Shown here piece by piece: positions 61,821 to 64,000 of a stretch of 64,000 bases of DNA. This stretch comes from Aldrovandia affinis (lineage: Eukaryota > Chordata > Actinopteri > Notacanthiformes > Halosauridae): the NCBI GenBank assembly GCA_029706075.1, contig JAINUG010000005.1, positions 8,401,501 through 8,465,500 of the forward strand, given 5' to 3'. How positions within the stretch are numbered: the first letter of the stretch is position 1; each line of letters begins with the position of its first letter. The position numbers and the translations under genes were made by a program. The notes under the pieces were generated by a model that was given only the letters and a program-made list of their open reading frames with translations, made no database searches and was not told the origin of the DNA.

Positions 61821-63413
61821 TTGACTCCGCCTTTCACCCTCTGCACAATGCCACCATCTTTACTAAATTGGATTTACGCAATGCCTGTCATCTGGTCCGC
61901 ATTCAAGAAGGGGACGAATGGAAGACAGCGTTTAACACTCCTCTGGGACACTTTGAATATCTTGTCATGCCTTTTGGCCTAACTAATGCACCTGCTGTCT
62001 TCCAGGCGCTAGTCAATGACATCCTACGGGACTTACTGGGCCGACACGTGTTTGTCTACCTTGATGACATTTTGATTTATTCCAACAATGTCAAGGAACA
62101 CGAGTCCCATGTACAGCAGGTTCTCCAAAGACTTTTGGAGAACAAACTGTTTGTCAAAGCTGAGAAATGTGTTTTCACACTGACACTGTCGAGTTTCTCG
62201 GCTTCATCTTGGAGAAGGGACAGATCAGGGCGGATCCCAAGAAGATTCAGGCGGTCACTGACTGGCCCTCACCTACCACTCGAAAACATCTTCAACGCTT
62301 CTTGGGATTCGCCAACTTTTATCAGAGGTTCATCAGGAACTACAGCTAAGTTGTCTCTCCTCTCACCAAGCTCACGTCCACTGCCATGCCATTCCGATGG
62401 AGTCCCGAAGCAGAAGGGGCGTTTTCTAGGATTAAGAAGATGTTCTCCTCCACACCTATCCTGGTGCACCCTGACCCCAACCGCCAGTTTGTTGTGGAGA
62501 CTGATGCTTCCGACTCTGGGGTGGGAGCTGTGCTCTCTCAGGTTTCCTCCTCCGACAATAGTCTTCACCCATGTGCTTTTTTCTCTCGGAAGCTTTCACC
62601 GGCTGAGAGAAATTATGACGTGGGTAACCGAGAACTCGGTTAACGCAGTTAAATTAGCACTGGAGGAGTGGAGGCATTGGCTGGAGGGGTCAGAGAAACC
62701 GTTTGTCGTGTGGACCGATCACAAGAATTTAGCTTACCTTCAGACTGCTAAGAGACTGAATTCTCGCCAAGCTAGTTGGGCGTTGTTCTTTGGCAGATTC
62801 AACTTTGCACTTACCTACCACCCTGGTTCAAAGAATGTCAAGCCGGATGCCCTGTCCCGGCAGTTTGATACCAGCTCCGAGCAAGAGGTGCCCGAGAACA
62901 TCCTCCCTTTGTTCTGCACTGTAGCGTCAGTAACGTGGGGAATCGAGACCGATCCAGAGGGCTCTGCGAGGGGAGCCCGATCCCAGGTCCATTCCCGGCA
63001 GACGCCTTTACGTCCCCTCAGCTGCTCGGACACAGGTTCTCCAATGGGCTCATTCATCCCTCATGTCTTGCCATCCCGGCTTCACCCGCACCCTGGCAGT
63101 CCTTAAGAGAAAGTTCTGGTGGAACTCCATGGTTTCGGACGCCAGACGCTTCATCAAGGCGTGTACCACCTGCGCCAGGAGCAAGACCTCCCACCAGGCC
63201 CCAGCTGGACTGCTCCAACCTCTGCCTGTGCCCAGCTGACCTTGGAGCCACATTGGGGTGGATTTCGTCACCGGACTTCCCCCTTCTGAGGGTAACACCA
63301 CCATCCTCACCGTCGTGGATCGGTTCAGCAAGGCGGCACATTTCATCCCCCTGCCCGGATTACCCACCGCCCAAGAGACCGCGGACGTCTTGGTCAAAGA
63401 GGTTTTCCACTGC
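61817..63413 (+). pseudogene. pol part of the Ty3/Gypsy fossil (RT, RNase H, integrase segments)
   Basis: Reverse transcriptase motifs TKLDLRNACHLVRI, MPFGLTNAPAVFQALVND and FVYLDDILIYS are clear at about 61860-62100. RNase H text FVVWTDHKNLAYLQTAKRL is at about 62700. Integrase text near 63250-63400 includes [20 protein letters not shown]. It is spread over more than one frame and is not functional. Confidence 0.85.
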
Positions 63414-64000
63414 CTGCCTGTTTTGTACCACAAGTTTTTGCCTGCTGTCTTTTGTGCCTTTGCCCTGCTGAGCAGACTTCGGTCTTGACTCTTGCACCGT
63501 CCCTCACTATGAGCCTGCCTACCGTCCTCCTGTACCTCTACCCCACTGACAGCTACTCTGGTTTGTTTTGGATTTTGCATGGTTTACTGAGTTCGAGACT
63601 GCCTTCTCCCTCGGTACTGTACTTTGGTTATTGGCTTGATTTTTTGGTTATCGGACTTTGCTTTTGTTTTGACTACATCTCCTGAACATTCCTCTAATAA
63701 AGCCCTTGCGGGTCTTTATTTTATGTCATTGTTTCTGAGTTGTGCATTTCGGGTCCAACCCTCACGTACCCGTCTCAGAGCAATTTCCCCAACATGGACC
63801 CGGCTGACTCAACCACCATGTTCCACGCTCTCCAGCAACAAGGCGCCATCGTTCAGCAGCACGCCCAGGGGATCTCCGACCTTCGCCAGGAGATGAGGGA
63901 GCTGTGCGCTGAGATGAGGAGACTCACCATCGCGGTTCAGCTACGCCTCATGGAACTACCTGCTAAGCCGCCTGCACCTCCACCTTCCAACCCCACGGGA
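63414..64000 (+). mobile_element. Second Ty3/Gypsy unit: partial LTR plus gag start, cut by the window edge
   Basis: Positions 63414-64000 match 60631-61217 with no length difference over 587 bases (offset 2,783) and about a dozen substitutions. The match covers the right third of the LTR, the leader and the gag start at 63794. The element therefore restarts in the same orientation, giving a tandem arrangement that continues to the right of the window. Confidence 0.9.

Larger units (their letters stand above)
59986..63777 (+). mobile_element. Ty3/Gypsy LTR retrotransposon fossil, sushi/chromovirus-like
   Basis: A left LTR (59986-60994) starts TGTCACGGTTCC and has AATAAA near 60914. Sixteen bases after it, a gag frame opens at 61011 with MDPADSTTMFHALQQQGAIV, the kind of Gag start found in fish sushi-type elements, the group from which mammalian PEG10 and RTL1 descend. 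Parts of reverse transcriptase (YLDDILIYS), RNase H and integrase ([20 protein letters not shown]) follow in the usual Ty3/Gypsy order. A direct repeat of the last 364 LTR bases closes the unit at 63414-63777. The interior is shorter than usual and carries several breaks, so it is a fossil. The shared LTR parts differ at 11 of 364 sites (about 3%), a moderately recent age. Confidence 0.92.

Overview
The window looks like nuclear DNA of a teleost fish. It holds one clearly recognisable host gene, in five exons with introns, and about 57 kb with no recognisable gene. The repeats are of types common in fish: many Tc1-like elements, PIF/Harbinger and hAT elements, a tRNA-derived SINE, a sushi-type Ty3/Gypsy element and a retrovirus fossil. 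Long AC, GA, TA and TTA microsatellites are frequent. The species cannot be named from the sequence.

Layout. Positions 1-4.1 kb are non-coding, with an old teleost repeat and a hAT end. The minus strand from about 6.46 to 4.25 kb is atp5mc3, subunit c of mitochondrial ATP synthase: a 5'UTR exon plus four coding exons giving an intact 140-residue precursor. Its promoter has NRF-1-like, ETS-like and ERR-like sites. Positions 7-34 kb have no recognised gene and are crowded with Tc1-like copies: four short ones of the same internally shortened family, one head-to-head pair, and four longer copies with terminal inverted repeats and TA flanks. This part also holds an internally reduced provirus fossil with a tRNA-His primer site and a 33-bp minisatellite. 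Positions 34-59 kb are much poorer in elements (one SINE, one Harbinger copy, one hAT MITE, a 28-bp minisatellite). They contain many complex, TAAT-rich, repeat-free blocks that look like conserved non-coding elements. Positions 59.3-64 kb hold a Tc1-like copy interrupted by a Ty3/Gypsy element, whose LTR and gag start again 2,783 bases later and run off the window.

Main interpretation. In mammals ATP5MC3 marks the far end of the gene desert 5' of the HOXD cluster (C-DOM or 5DOM). It is transcribed away from that desert, and LNPK, EVX2 and HOXD lie beyond. The orientation here is the same: the promoter faces the long gene-free side. I infer that 7-59 kb is the atp5mc3-proximal part of a teleost hoxd 5' regulatory landscape. 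This rests on one anchor gene plus the look of the non-coding sequence. Synteny beyond the right edge and cross-species alignment would decide it.
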